64,000 nucleotides of DNA from Phascolarctos cinereus (GCF_002099425.1 NW_018344057.1:7654001-7718000); one strand, 5' to 3'; positions 31,104-42,075 are shown, counted from the first letter of the stretch. The notes: generated by a model not told the origin, from the letters alone. Made by a program: numbers and translations.

Positions 31104-32440
31104 CAAAATCCCTTTGCAAATTGATTTTCAATGCCTGTTAAGGAAGTTATCAGCTGATTAAATGATATTGGGACAATAATCATGGGTGATTGAAATTGAG
31201 GGGGAAACATTAGATTGGGAGCTCAAACTAATAATATTAGAAAAAGCCAATAGCATTAGAAGATCTAAGATCTGAGAGTGAAAGTTGGATTAAGGACTTT
31301 GGGAATTCAAATGGGTTTTACAAGACCAAAATAGTATTCAGACATTATTAGATATGCTATACTTTCTTGGAAGGGGTACCAATTCTCTTCTTCAGGCCCT
31401 TTAGGTCAAGCTCCTTTCTCCCTCCGCATTCATCAGAGGAAACAAAGAGAAAGGAAGAAAAGGATGTGATAATTATTTTGAATCTGTAGAAGACACTGTG
31501 TTTGGGGATCTGCCTGTAAGGAAGAGGTGTATCCTCAGTTCGGCATCACTTGAGGATATCATAAGAGAGTCCTGAGCATGACTGGTCCAGAAATCTGGAG
31601 ATCCGAGGAAGAAAGCCAAAGAAATATAGAAGCAGTCGTTGCTTCAACCTTCAACAAAAGCACCCTTAGGCAAAAATTGCATGACCCTTTCTTCCCCCAC
31701 ACTAGGCTGCTGCAGCCAATTACCTTCCTAACTTTCTTACACGGAGGGGTTTTTAAAAAAATCTATCTAAAAGGTATAATTTGAATATGCATACATTTTG
31801 GAAAATTATTTAAATTAGCATACATTTTCTCTCTCTCTCTCTCTCTCTCTAACTGACTCTGTCCACAACTTAGCTGAATACTAAAAGAAGGGGGAAAAAG
31901 GAAAACCCCTTTCCCTTTGGGGTGAACTTCCTCTCAGTCTTGAAACCCTGCACTTCAGATTTTGGACACAAATCTTACCAAATGGTCTCCGATTTAAGAG
32001 CAATTTGAAGTTAAGAAGAAACAAGTAAGCGTCTAAAAGGAGCAGACTTTCTACTGAAAGCTGTGGTATAACCACAGCTAGGAAGGTATTGAGCCATTTT
32101 CACTCTCTTTCCTTTCCTCCTCACTACCTCATCCTGAGACATTTAAGTAATGGGGGAAAATAAGTGATAGTTTCCATGAGCTGAGCTCCCAGGAATAGAA
32201 GCAAGCAAAGAGGGCTTCCAACTGATCCCTAGGTGTCTTGCCAATAAGATGCTAAATGCTTCCACCTGATTGACTCTCAGCAGCGGTCATTCCCATGATC
32301 ACTGGCATCTGCACGACTATTTGGCTCTGCCTTAGTTTTCTTTGACCCCAACATCCTCTACTCTGCTCCAAAGCACCTTCAGCTTCCAGAGAACCTGCGC
32401 TCTCTAGAGTTCAGTCCTCCCACCTCTTGGTAATATGGAG
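31104..32440. other. Repeat-poor stretch, no gene recognised
   Basis: A short (CT)n tract at 31830-31851 is the only simple repeat. 32080-32420 has complex sequence ('TGATTGACTCTCAGCAGCGG', 'CATCTGCACGACTATTTGGC') and could be non-coding conserved DNA. This is unproven. Confidence 0.4.
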
Positions 32441-32444
32441 TGCA

Positions 32445-32515
32445 AATGAATTTACATGTGTAAAGCACTCTGCAAACCTTAAAGCATTATACAGATGCTG
32501 GCTATTATTTTAAAT
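32445..32515 (+). mobile_element. SINE tail fragment
   Basis: 'GTGTAAAGCACTCTGCAAAC', 'CTTAAAGCATTATACAGATG' and 'CTGGCTATTATTTT' match the tail of L2-tailed SINEs. The rest is absent. Confidence 0.66.
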
Positions 32516-32526
32516 TAGAGAAAGGA

Positions 32527-32597
32527 TATATATGTATGTACATAGCATATATGTAACATGTCTGCATATATTACATCCTTATATATATATATATACA
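32527..32597. repeat. AT-rich (TA)n/(TATG)n tract
   Basis: Short TATA and TATG runs, including an uninterrupted TA stretch at 32581-32595. Confidence 0.85.
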
Positions 32598-32700
32598 TGC
32601 TAAATAGAATGTAAACTCCTTGAGGGTGGATATTTTCATTTTTTTTTCCCTCTGTATCCTAGAGCACATAGTAGGCACTTAACAAATGTTGATTGACTGA
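32598..32700 (+). mobile_element. L2 LINE 3' end
   Basis: 'TAGAATGTAAACTCCTTGAG', 'CTCTGTATCCTAGAGCACAT', 'AGTAGGCACTTAACAAATGT' and 'TGATTGACTGA' reach the exact L2 terminus. Confidence 0.84.
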
Positions 32701-34786
32701 AACTATTAGGGCTCTAGGGGAAAGTCAGACGGCTGTAATGAATAACATGCAGTGTTCATGTAGTCACTTACAAGTGTCTGTGATGGAATGTGGAACAGTT
32801 GTTAAGAGCTGGAGAAAAACAGGAGCAGAATGCGAGTACTAGTGGTAATGGAGTCAATAGTCAAGTAGACATGTTATCATAGCAAAGTGGTCTCTAGTTG
32901 GCTGTGGTGAAGCATATGTAGAATGGAGTTTGATTATACAAATGATGGAGAGTGAGTGTTTAGTACAGAAGGAAGATTAGTGGTGAGAAAAAGAGTTTGA
33001 ATGAGAATGTATGTGTGGTGGAGGGGAGGCGAGGTTCAGGTGTGGATCCCTGGGCAGAAATCCAGCCAAAACTGTCAGAGTGCTTCGAGTGAGGGAGTCT
33101 TGAGTTGCTGGACCATGGAGAAGCATGGGCAAAAGCTAGTCCCTGCTTGTGTAATTGACCAGAAGTGTTGTATGTCCTGGGATCCTAGTATTGATCTCCA
33201 TGGGGCAGTTCTAGCACCTGTGATAACAAATCCTGACACATTGAGATCTCTGAATGGCAGAGTCCTGAGCCCCCAGGTTATAGGGAAGGAGACCATGAGC
33301 ATAGATGGCAAGCAGAACTGAAGAAGAAAAGTGTGTCAAAGGATCTATGCATCTGGTAAATGTTTAACAAGTGGCTCCCCAAAGGGAAGGGGAACTGTAC
33401 CTACAAGACACTTTCAAGTTTAATCTGCATTATTAACATTTTCTTCATCACTTTTTAAAGTCTAGACATTAATAAAACAATAAATCAAGCCCTGATATGT
33501 AGCATTTGCTGATTTTCATGGTAATAAATGCTCACGCCAAAAATTTAACAATCAGGTCATTTGAGCAAGAATAAGCTGGCTCCAGCACACTCCTGAGGAT
33601 GTTACTCTCAGTTTTAAACTGATCTGTTACACTGATGCTTTCGAGCTGAGAAACTCGTTCTTTGTGGGTAGGTCTCTGTTCCACTGTATTGCATGCATAG
33701 GGGAGGTCCCAAACCTCCCCTACGGAAAGATTGCCAACCACATTAAAAAAAATAATAATAATGATGGCAGAAACGGGGTTAGGTAAGAAGAGGAAGACAA
33801 TGACCTTGCACCTCAGACTAACTTTGTTCTTATTCCTTTCTTTCTCCCATTTATATGCATGTAAGAGCAGAAGAATTTGGGGACTTTTAAAAACCTCAGC
33901 AGGTCAGACTCACATAGCTCCACAGAATTTCTGCAGCGGAGCCCAAGATTCTCATGGAGAAATTAAGCAGGGACTTCTATAGATCCTCTTGACCCTAAGT
34001 CAGGCAGAGAGATTCCTTATACTGACCCTGTCCCTGGATGAACAGGAAGTCAGAGGTTCAAAAGCAGATTTAAGTCTAAAAGCTCTAGTTAGCTGAGGCA
34101 GCTGTGTGTTCCAATGTCTGACAGAGACTCCTGGCCATGCTCACATGCCTGCTATGCCAATAGAAGCAACATATCCAACAGATTTCTGCATGCAAGACCA
34201 TCAGGAAAGAACCTACTGGTTAGCCAAAGGCTTAAGTTGCCCTTGCATGCATCAGTTTTGTTTGTATGTGATCATTGTATGTGTCCTTGTACATGTGTAA
34301 CCTCAGTGTCTCTTGACATGTATTTGAGGCACATATGTTCTTTATGTGTGCATCTTGTGTATGTCACCCAGACACATATTCTCCACATTGTTCATTCTTC
34401 TTACTGATAATGTGTGTATTTGAGGAAAAGTGGGTTTATGGGAAAAGTGTTTTATTGCTACTTTTTTTTTTGCCATACTATTTCATTAAATGCCTTCACT
34501 TTGAACTAATTGTGTCCTCTGGCTTAATAGCAAAAACAAACACATTGCTTTGGTTAGTTTTGTAGATTTTTCTCCTTTTTAATCTTCCTTACAAGGGAAA
34601 GCTTGATAGGTGGGTAGAAAAGAAGGGGATATTCAGAAACAAATGTCACATAAAAACAGAAGGACAATGGTAGGATTAAGGGTGGGAAATAGCCTGGGGT
34701 GATCCAGAGGTAACAAACAATGAAGGGCTGGGCTGGGTGACAGGTAACAGAATTGAAGGTTCATGAAATAGCTTGTAGGTGGGGAA
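32701..34786. other. Long stretch without recognised gene or repeat
   Basis: A 106-codon plus frame at 33001-33321 overlaps a 78-codon minus frame at 33075-33311. Neither has a known domain. 33420-33740 has complex sequence with homeodomain-like AT motifs and a perfect short hairpin (33698-33722). 33959-34027 is a diverged copy of a block at 10875-10948. Function unknown. Confidence 0.4.
33698..33722. other. Perfect 10 bp inverted repeat (hairpin)
   Basis: Arms TAGGGGAGGT and ACCTCCCCTA separated by the 5-base loop CCCAA. The stem is GC-rich and perfect, in a stretch without recognisable repeats. It is too short for a microRNA precursor by itself, but could be a palindromic protein site. Confidence 0.75.
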
Positions 34787-35007
34787 AGGGCAGGTAGGTG
34801 GCATGCCTAGATGGTGACTTCATCTTCCTGAGTTTTAAACTGGCCTCAAGACACTTACTAGTCACTTAACTCTGCTTGCCTCAGTTTCTTCATCTGTAAA
34901 ATGAACTGGGGAAAGAAATGGCAAACCACTGTAATATCTTTGCCAAGAAAACCCCAGATGGGTCATGAAGAGTCAAACACAACTGAAACAAGTAAGCAAC
35001 AACAACG
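34787..35007 (+). mobile_element. RTE (BovB)-tailed SINE, internal deletion
   Basis: 'AAGGGCAGGTAGGTGGCATG', 'GACACTTACTAGTCACTTAA' (the core is shortened), 'AATGAACTGGGGAAAGAAAT', 'AGATGGGTCATGAAGAGTCA' and tail 'AACACAACTGAAACAAGTAA' with CAA repeats. Confidence 0.85.
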
Positions 35008-35257
35008 AGCTATTATGAGTGAATGCAAGCACACCAAATAACTTGAACTTGAGACAGATTTTGCAGCACCCTGAAGTGCCACACATGTATTTCTGATGAA
35101 TTCCTGTATACCTGGCTGTACTGTAATTCATCTGAGGTCTTGTGCCCAGAAAGACACGTTTGGGTGGTGATGACTGTATCACAAGGTCAGTTACAGTGAT
35201 ATAGCTGATAGATGCTTCTGAGCTCTTTCCTATTATCTTAGGCACACCAGTGTTATA

Positions 35258-35410
35258 AGAGATAGTGTGATTTAACAGTGAGAAAGATGGCCTTGGAATC
35301 AGGAAGCCCTGGGTTCCAGTTTTACTTCTGATACATTCAATAGACATGATTATGATCAAGCCATTTACTTCTCAATGCCCCCAGGCAACTTTCTAATCCT
35401 ATAGGTTAAC
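35258..35410 (+). mobile_element. MIR-type SINE fragment
   Basis: 'AGATAGTGTGATTTAACAGT', 'CCTTGGAATCAGGAAGCCCT', 'GGGTTCCAGTTTTACTTCTG', then a degraded core 'GATCAAGCCATTTACTTCTC'. Plus strand. Confidence 0.62.
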
Positions 35411-35789
35411 AAAGAATTATTGATCTATGTCAATGGAGGGATTTATTATGCTCTGAGTTCTGACCTACTTATCCCATCCCCACCCCTGCATGAAATCTCA
35501 GGTTAAGACCTCTAATCCTTCAAAAATTTCTGTTTCAGATACCAAAGGGAGCTCTATTCATCAATAAGGTTCTGTAAAGCATTTAAATTTTCTTTGGAGG
35601 GAAAATGCCTTGCTTGATAGAGCACCCTGTAGACTAAGGCTTAGATGCTACAAAAGACTGACCCTAGCCTCAAAAGCACTTCAGTGGAGTACTTTGAAGT
35701 ATCCAAAGTTTGTTCTAATACCCCACACTCCCCATTTTACTTTACTCAATGAGTTATTAACCTAAGAGTTTCTTCTTTTTAGGGACAGC

Positions 35790-36310
35790 CTATTAAAATG
35801 AAATTTCATCCAATACCAGGAACTGACAGGGTATGGGACTGGGCCCCAAAAATGCAACCCAGCTCCTAAACCTTCCCACACATCCCCACCTAAATACTCA
35901 ATAATCCTTTCAACTGTCCCTACACTATAGCTCTGACCCAGCCCCAACCTTCAATTCTCTATTACCTCTGACCCAGCCCAGCCCTTCATTATCTGTTACC
36001 TCTGCACTACCCCAGGCTATTTTCCACCCTTGATCTCAGCTAGACTGTTTCTTGGTTATTTCCGAGTCACCTCAGGCTATTAGCCATTCCTCGATCCCAT
36101 CCAAATCTTCCCACAATCTGTTTCACTATTAAAAAAAAAAAAGGTCTGTCTTATCTACCTAATGTGCAGATTCTTAAAATCCCACTCCCTTCTGTTGGCC
36201 ACTGAAAGAAGCTTTGAGTGGAACTTTTTTGAGGCAGACCCGTACCTTTTGGCATTGAATTTTGGGGTTCTCAGGACCTCTAGACTATAGCAGAACCATC
36301 TCCAAAGGTA
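35790..36310 (+). mobile_element. Possible LTR-like fossil
   Basis: C/T-rich stretch with short imperfect repeats (blocks 'CTCTGACCCAGCCCCAACCT' and 'CTCTGACCCAGCCCAGCCCT' about 36 bp apart), a TATTAAAA run near 36125, and a close 'TTTTGGGGTTCTCAGGACCT' that resembles the end of the LTR at 23.5-24.2 kb. No internal virus-like region is seen. Family and exact ends are uncertain. Confidence 0.35.
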
Positions 36311-36459
36311 CTGAGTCAACCCTGAGTAATTCGTGCAGGTCAGATTTCTTCACCTATATACGCAGTAGACGATTTCTGAATTGCAAAGTCTGGGCTTTTT
36401 GTTTGTTTGTTTTGGGGTTTTCTTTTTGTTTTTTGGCTTTTCATTAGACAAGCCTTTGT

Positions 36460-37055
36460 CTGAAGAAGTGGGGATTGGCCCAAAAGATACAAAGGCCCTG
36501 GAGAGTTACTGAACCCCAGAGGGTTTTCTTTGAGAACGTGACTCTACTGGCATTGGACCTTACAGCTTCGTGACCAGCCTGACCTCGTGCTCTTCTTATG
36601 TACCTAATAAACACTTACTGAATTGAATTTTCAAGAAAATATGCATTGATGTCACTGATAAAAATGGCTTCCTTTTGACTCCCCAGGAGATTTTAGTAAA
36701 AAACACTAACAGATGTTCAATGAGCGTGGGCTTTTTTTCTTGTAGCGACTTGGTTTTGTATAGCTAAGACATTAGACTCCCATAGACCGCTCAGGCAGAC
36801 AGCGGCTGACAGGATCTCACAGGCTGCCAGCATGCTCCTCTGATCACCTAGCAGAACATGGCAAACACTGCCCCTGGGAATTGTAAGGTCATTAAGAAAA
36901 AAAGATGTAATTAACATCAAAACCAGGCAGGGAGATGCTGTCAAACTCTCGTGTTCTGCAAATGACTGAGAGGCTTAAAAATCGCTGAAGAAGAAATCCA
37001 GTCAAACCAAAATAGACTTGGTTTCAGGATAATGAAGACCTGGTTGTAGAGTGTT
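36460..37055. other. Repeat-poor island, candidate conserved non-coding element
   Basis: Complex sequence without recognised repeats, especially 36720-37040. It contains a homeodomain-like 'GATGTAATTAACATC', which is itself palindromic in its GATGT...ACATC arms, and 'GGTCATTAAG'. A regulatory function is inference. The 75-codon minus frame at 36717-36944 has no recognisable domain. Confidence 0.42.
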
Positions 37056-37059
37056 CCTA

Positions 37060-37515
37060 GTATCTAAAACTTTAAGGCATCATAAAGTTCATCTAATCCA
37101 ACCACCCTCATTTTAGGGAGGAAAAAAATGAGGCCTAGGCAGGTGGGTGGCACAATGGATACAGTGCCAGTCCTGGAGTCAGGAATACTCCTTTTCATGA
37201 GTTCAAATCTGGCCTCAGACACTTACTAGCTGTGTGACTCTGGGCAAGTCAGTTAATCCTGTTTGCCTCAGTTTCCTCATTATAAAATAAGGTGAAGAAG
37301 GAAATGGCAAACTACTTCAGTATCTTCACCAAGAATATCCCAAGTAGGGTCAGGAGTAGAGAGATACAACTAAAACAACTGAACAATGATAAAAAAAAAA
37401 AATGAGGCCTAGAGAGGGACAGTGACTTTCTCAAGGTCACGCATTAAGTGACAGAGCCAAGACTCAAACTAAGATACTAGATTCCAAATATAAGGATTTG
37501 TCTATACTCTACCAT
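37060..37515 (-). mobile_element. MIR SINE split by a younger SINE
   Basis: Left piece 'TTCATCTAATCCAACCACCC' and 'TCATTTTAGGGAGG'. Right piece 'AGGCCTAGAGAGGGACAGTG', 'CTTTCTCAAGGTCACGCATT' and 'CTACCATGCTGCC'. The two pieces are collinear on the MIR minus strand, so one MIR was interrupted. Confidence 0.82.
37139..37395 (+). mobile_element. RTE (BovB)-tailed SINE with 17 bp target duplication
   Basis: Complete copy 'GCAGGTGGGTGGCACAATGG' to 'ACAACTAAAACAACTGAACA'. The flanks share 'AAAAAAATGAGGCCTAG' at 37122-37138 and 37396-37412, a 17 bp target-site duplication of MIR sequence. The order of events is therefore clear: the MIR was first, then this SINE. Confidence 0.93.
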
Positions 37516-37796
37516 GCTGCCTGTATGGTAATACTAGGAAATGATAGCTTTAAGATTAAGAGAATGTTTTTTGAAAAAGGTTTCCATGGTTTCAATCCAT
37601 AATGTGAAAAAATAGAAACAGATACCTGCCAAATTTCTACTGACTTAGAAAACCACAAATTAACAGTATTCTCATTGTGTACTTTTGTTTATTTTGTCAA
37701 ACAAATTCCAATTACATTTCAATCTTATTCAGTCCTTCTCTAAAGTGTTTTCATCCTCTAGTCTGACACCTCTGGTTTAGATCCTGCTTTAGATAA

Positions 37797-38014
37797 GAGG
37801 GATTCTTAAACTATGGTCCTTGAACCTCCAAAATGCCAGTGGGTAGATGGTAGATAGTCCACAAATTTGGACAGGAGGAAAATTACATCTTCATTTCAAT
37901 AAAGTTTCCTTTGTATTACATTTTACACGTTTAAAAGCATTATTCTGAGGAGTCCATAAATTTCCCCAGATTGCCAGAGCATTCCATGACACACACAAAA
38001 AGTTAAGAAACCAT
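37797..38014 (+). mobile_element. hAT-like DNA transposon with both ends
   Basis: Starts 'GAGGGATTCTTAAACTATGG' and ends 'AGTTAAGAAACCATGG', which are inverted repeats of each other in imperfect form. The interior includes 'GTTTAAAAGCATTATTCTGA' and 'CAGATTGCCAGAGCATTCCA', as in the piece at 13715-13853. It is internally deleted and cannot encode a transposase. Confidence 0.66.
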
Positions 38015-38249
38015 GGTTCAGATGTATATGGATACTTCCCTGGAACCTATTAGACCTTCAATGACTCTCGCGTGAGAAATTCCTTCAGAACAGTGTTAGG
38101 GCTGACATTTTGAAAGGAAATCTCTGAAAGTTCCTTCTAGCTGTTAACATTGTATGATTCAGTCAGTCCATTCTAACCAGTAATTTGTTCATCTCCCATT
38201 TCCCTCACCTTAACCTAAATTTTCTTCCTTCCCTCCTCCCCCTTCCCTC

Positions 38250-38335
38250 TTAAGAATTCCTAGCTTCTTTCAAAGCATGGCTCAGATGCCACATCCAAGG
38301 CTTTTCTGATTCTTCCATTCTCTTTGGAGTTCTCT
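38250..38335 (+). mobile_element. L2 LINE fragment
   Basis: 'TAGCTTCTTTCAAAGCATGG', 'CTCAGATGCCACATCCAAGG' and 'CTTTTCTGATTCTTCC' match the L2 block 'cttccttcaaggctcagctc ... tccatgaggccttccctgat'. Confidence 0.6.
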
Positions 38336-39072
38336 CCATCTCAAAATTCATTTCTCTATATAGGCAATTCTGGCGTATCTAAACATGTTAGATCCCAAAA
38401 AGCACGGTGATTTGCAAAATTGTGCAATAAAAACCATGTAGCTCATGGGAAAGGTTGGGTTAGGAGTACAGTGCTTAAAAACTTCATTAGTAGCACACAT
38501 TTTTTTTAAAAGATAGGAACTGAATGAAAAATGGTAGCATAGCTTTATACACGTTAAATGGTTAAGAAATACAGAAATACTACAGTAAATAGTGGCCAAG
38601 TCTTTGCTGCTTTGCCTGCACATTGGGCTAACATGAGCAATTTGGGCAGACCCCAACTCCAAGCCTTTGGCCACAGTAGAAGGGGCTGAGGGTGAGAGTG
38701 GGGTGAAGATGAAGTTGAGGTGGGGTAAAAGTGAGATGGAGGTGAACATGAGATGGGGGTGGGACTATTTGGTTCTCATCTGCCCACAGCGGCTACTGCA
38801 CCAGAAGGTATACAATAAATATGGCACTTTAGTTTAACAAAGAACTTAAGTTTGGACTTTGGAACTAGGGCTGCAGCTTGGAAGTTATTGTGAAGCGAGA
38901 CAGTTTTCTGAGTTTTCTCACTGTTTCTTGAGGAAGAAATCTTGCATTATACTAAAAAAAAGTCCCCTAAAATACCAATTGCTTTGGAATAAATTCACGT
39001 TTTTGAAACCTGTGTTATGGCAGATCTGTTCACACTTCATATTTACTTTCCTTGTACTAGCTTTATCACTCC
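38336..39072. other. Unassigned stretch
   Basis: No gene or repeat recognised. The 133-codon minus frame (38348-38749) and 129-codon plus frame (38859-39248) have no domains, and the latter runs into an L2 fragment. Confidence 0.4.
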
Positions 39073-39074
39073 CA

Positions 39075-39172
39075 GTAGAATTTAAGCTCTCTGAGGGCAG
39101 GAACTGCTCCCTTTTATCTTTGAAGCATAGTTCCTTACACATAGTAGGTACTCAATATATATTTGTTGAATT
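39075..39172 (+). mobile_element. L2 LINE 3' end
   Basis: 'TAGAATTTAAGCTCTCTGAG', 'GGCAGGAACTGCTCCCTTTT', 'ACACATAGTAGGTACTCAAT' and 'TATTTGTTGAATTGATTTT'. Clear plus-strand 3' terminus. Confidence 0.83.
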
Positions 39173-39179
39173 GATTTTG

Positions 39180-39425
39180 CATTACCTTATGCATAGACCA
39201 CTGCAGTACTATCTCAACGATCCTCCCTTCCTCTATCCATTCTGGTGACATACTTCCTACTACTGCCAGATTCATTTTCTTATACTACCATTTTCATTGC
39301 CATTACCCAGTTCATAAACCTTCAATAGCTAGCTTCCCATTCTCAATGAAATCAAGCCCAACTTCTTAGCCTGGCATTCAAGGTACAAATCTACCTTTCA
39401 AACCTCTACTCTTCAAATGAACTTG
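39180..39425 (+). mobile_element. L2 LINE, ORF2 C-terminal part
   Basis: 'ACTGCCAGATTCATTTTCTT', 'CCTTCAATAGCTAGCTTCCC', 'AATGAAATCAAGCCCAACTT' and 'TTAGCCTGGCATTCAAGGTA' form the L2 3' ORF2 region. It lies downstream of an L2 terminus in the same orientation, so it is a second L2 insertion. Confidence 0.72.
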
Positions 39426-39489
39426 CTAATTCCAGGATGTTTGTCTCCAAGACACAGCTCGTGAATTCCTTTGTTCCAGGAATAGGGAG

Positions 39490-40795
39490 GAGGGCAGGGA
39501 CAACCAGTGAAAAAGCCCAGAGACGTATTGTAACTACTCAAATAGGCCAATGTAATTGTAGTATAGAGTGCATTGAATTGAGAAAAGTGTAAGAAAATTG
39601 GAAAGATAGGAAGGAACTGGGTTATGAAGAAATTTAAATGTGAAAAAAGGACTTTATATTGACTCTGAAGGTAATAGGAAATCATCAGTGTTTATTTAGT
39701 AGGGAGGTGGTATGCTTTAAGAAATTTATTTTAGCAGCTGAATGGAGAATGGATTAGGGCAGAGAGAGAGAGAGATATGGTGAGAAAACCAGTTAGAAGG
39801 TTACTGCAATCGTCTACGCAAGAAGTAATGAAAACTTGTACAAGGATGGTGGTAGCATGAAAGGGATATATATATGAGACATAGTATAAAGGCAGAAATT
39901 ATAAGATTTTAATAGTTTAGATAGATGGGGTAAGTGTGATTGAGGAGTCAAGGATGACATGAAGCTTGTGTGTGATGGGGAGTGAGGGGGGTGTTTGTGC
40001 CCTCAATAATGATAGGAAATTTGAGAATGGGGGGAGGAGATAATGAGGCCTGTTTTGAATATGTTGAGTTTGAGATATCTATTGGGCATTCAATTTGAGG
40101 TGTGCAAAGGGCAATGGTAATATAGAACTAGAACTCATGAGAGATAGGAGGACTGGATAAATGGATCTGGGAATCATCTGCATAGAGATAACAATTTAAC
40201 TCATGGGATCTGACAACATCACCAAGTCATACAGAAAAGGAGAAAAGAAGATGGCCCAGGACAGAGCCCTGAATGACACCCACAGTGGTCATGGTATTGA
40301 TGAAGTGTTATCACAGGAGACTTAGGAACCAATAGCTCATAGTTCAAAGTAGAACCAGAGGTGGCAGTGTCCTAAATACTCAGCGAAAAGAGAATGATCC
40401 AGTGTTAAGTGTTGCAAAGAGGTCAAAAGTATGAGGATTGATTAAAGACCATTAGTTTGGCAATTAAGAGATCATTGGTAACTTTGGAGAGAGCTATTTC
40501 ATTTGAATGATGAGATCAGAAGGCAAAATCAGGGGGTTAAGGTGAGAAGAGAGGAGTTGACGGCACCTAGTATAAACAGCTTTCTCAAGCAGTTTAGCCA
40601 AAAAGAGAAGGAGAAATAAGATGGTAGCTAGCAGAGGTAGTTGTATCAAGTGAGGAGTTTTTAAAGGTAGGAGGGATATGGATATGTTGATAGGGAACCA
40701 GAAGGAGTAGATAGAGAGACTAGAAAATTAAAGAGAGAATAGGAATAATCAGGGAACCATGCAGTACATGAGAGAAGAGGGGAGAGAGGAGAAAA
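39490..40795 (-). mobile_element. L2 LINE, longest uninterrupted copy
   Basis: 1.3 kb of minus-strand L2 from the 3' untranslated part to beyond the RT active site. The minus-strand translation near 40147-40197 reads HELNCYLYADDSQIHLS, retaining the catalytic YADD of the reverse transcriptase. Other landmarks on + are 'GAAGGTTACTGCAATCGTCT', 'AATATGTTGAGTTTGAGATA', 'GGCCCAGGACAGAGCCCTGA' and 'GAGATCATTGGTAACTTTGG'. L2 copies itself by nicking DNA and reverse transcribing its RNA there. This copy has no intact frame. Confidence 0.9.
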
Positions 40796-41456
40796 AAATA
40801 TTTTTTTTCTTTCCCTTTCTTAAGCTCAAGGCCAACCCTAGCCACAGTTTTTAAATAGGTGAAGTTTATCTTTGGCATCCTCCTACCTCCCTTTCTACAC
40901 ACTTCTCCAAGTATCTTTGCTTGCAGCTTTAAGTCACTCCCTTGGTAACTCCATTCAAAGTGTTCTATACTCTTAAATTATCTATATCCTCTTCAAAAAT
41001 AAACTGCCATCATTTTTTCAGTAAAGGAGGAAAGCATTTGTTTTAAGTAATTCACACTAAGCTGCCAGATGTTTGCGTTTTTAAGAAGATACTTGTTAAC
41101 CTTAACAAATCTCTAATTGGTAGAGTTTTGGGTAGTATAATAAAGTAGGTTAAAAAAATCATACAGCAGAAAAAAAGATAGTTTTGACCCACTCTCTATG
41201 CCTGAGAGTCTACCCCCAGGGTCAGCTCCTCTGAGTTATTTCTGCTTTTCACAGCTTCTTCCCTCTCTTTAAATCTGAATTCAGAACTTTTCTACATGTA
41301 CCAGCTTTTTAGCAGCAGCTCCTGAGGAGGAAATCACAAGTACTAGGTAGCTGGGTGGAAACACCTATTGTTTATATAGACTTCAAGTCACTGTTTTAGC
41401 TATAAATCCTTTATAAGTCAGGGCCTAAGACTAGGTATATGTCATGCCATCCCAAG
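40796..41456. other. Unassigned stretch
   Basis: Nothing recognised. AT-rich non-repeat sequence with only short frames. Confidence 0.4.
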
Positions 41457-41457
41457 G

Positions 41458-41536
41458 TAATGGTAAGCTCTTTGAAAACAAGGATTGTGTCTTTTGTTTT
41501 TATTTCATTGTATTTTCCTTAATGCCTGGCACAAGA
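41458..41536 (+). mobile_element. L2 LINE 3' fragment
   Basis: 'TAATGGTAAGCTCTTTGAAA', 'ACAAGGATTGTGTCTTTTGT' and 'TCCTTAATGCCTGGCACA'. Plus strand; the final TAGTAGGTGC part is lost. Confidence 0.66.
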
Positions 41537-41554
41537 GGAGGGAAAGAGAAGAGA

Positions 41555-41792
41555 ATATGCATTTAAGAACCTATTATGTGCCAGGCACTATGCTAAGTGC
41601 TTCACAGATATTCTCTCATTTTATTCTCACAAAAACAGTATGAGACTAGTAATATTATTATCCCCATTTTACAGTCGAGGAAGCCAATGCAGAAAGAGGT
41701 TAAGTGACTTACCCAGGTCACACAGCTATTAAGTGCCTAATGTGGGATTTGAGCTTAGGTCTTCTTGATTCCAAGCCCAGTGCCACTCAATT
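41555..41792 (-). mobile_element. MIR3-like SINE, near full length
   Basis: 'ATGTGCCAGGCACTATGCTA', 'AGTGCTTCACAGATATTCTC', 'TATTATCCCCATTTTACAGT', 'GGTTAAGTGACTTACCCAGG' and 'CTTGATTCCAAGCCCAGTGC'. Minus strand. Confidence 0.84.
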
Positions 41793-41929
41793 TTCTCAGA
41801 AAGAATTGCATTTACATTTATAAAATTATAGGAAGCAAGTCCTCATAAATTCTTGAAGTCATTGAAACCACAGTGACACTATGAAATAAATCACAGTAGT
41901 CATGCTTAAAAGAATTTATATCTTTTGTA

Positions 41930-42075
41930 TCTGTCAAGTACATTTCCTACTGAATACCTTCTCCCACTCCCTCTCAGATAGCCTTTCATTAAAGCAAAGG
42001 GAAAAAAAGTGGAAGAAGAAAAAAAAAGTTCAGTAAAACTAACCAACATATTGAAAAAACATAGCAGTCATACTT
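41930..42075 (-). mobile_element. L1 3' untranslated end
   Basis: 'AGTACATTTCCTACTGAATA', 'AAAGTTCAGTAAAACTAACC' and 'AACATATTGAAAAAACATAG' are the complement of the L1 3' end found on + at 16978-17168. Confidence 0.62.

Noticed and set aside
33001-33321. 106-codon plus frame
   Set aside because: Overlapped by a minus frame and not similar to any protein I know. Could be part of an unlisted repeat, so not called a gene.
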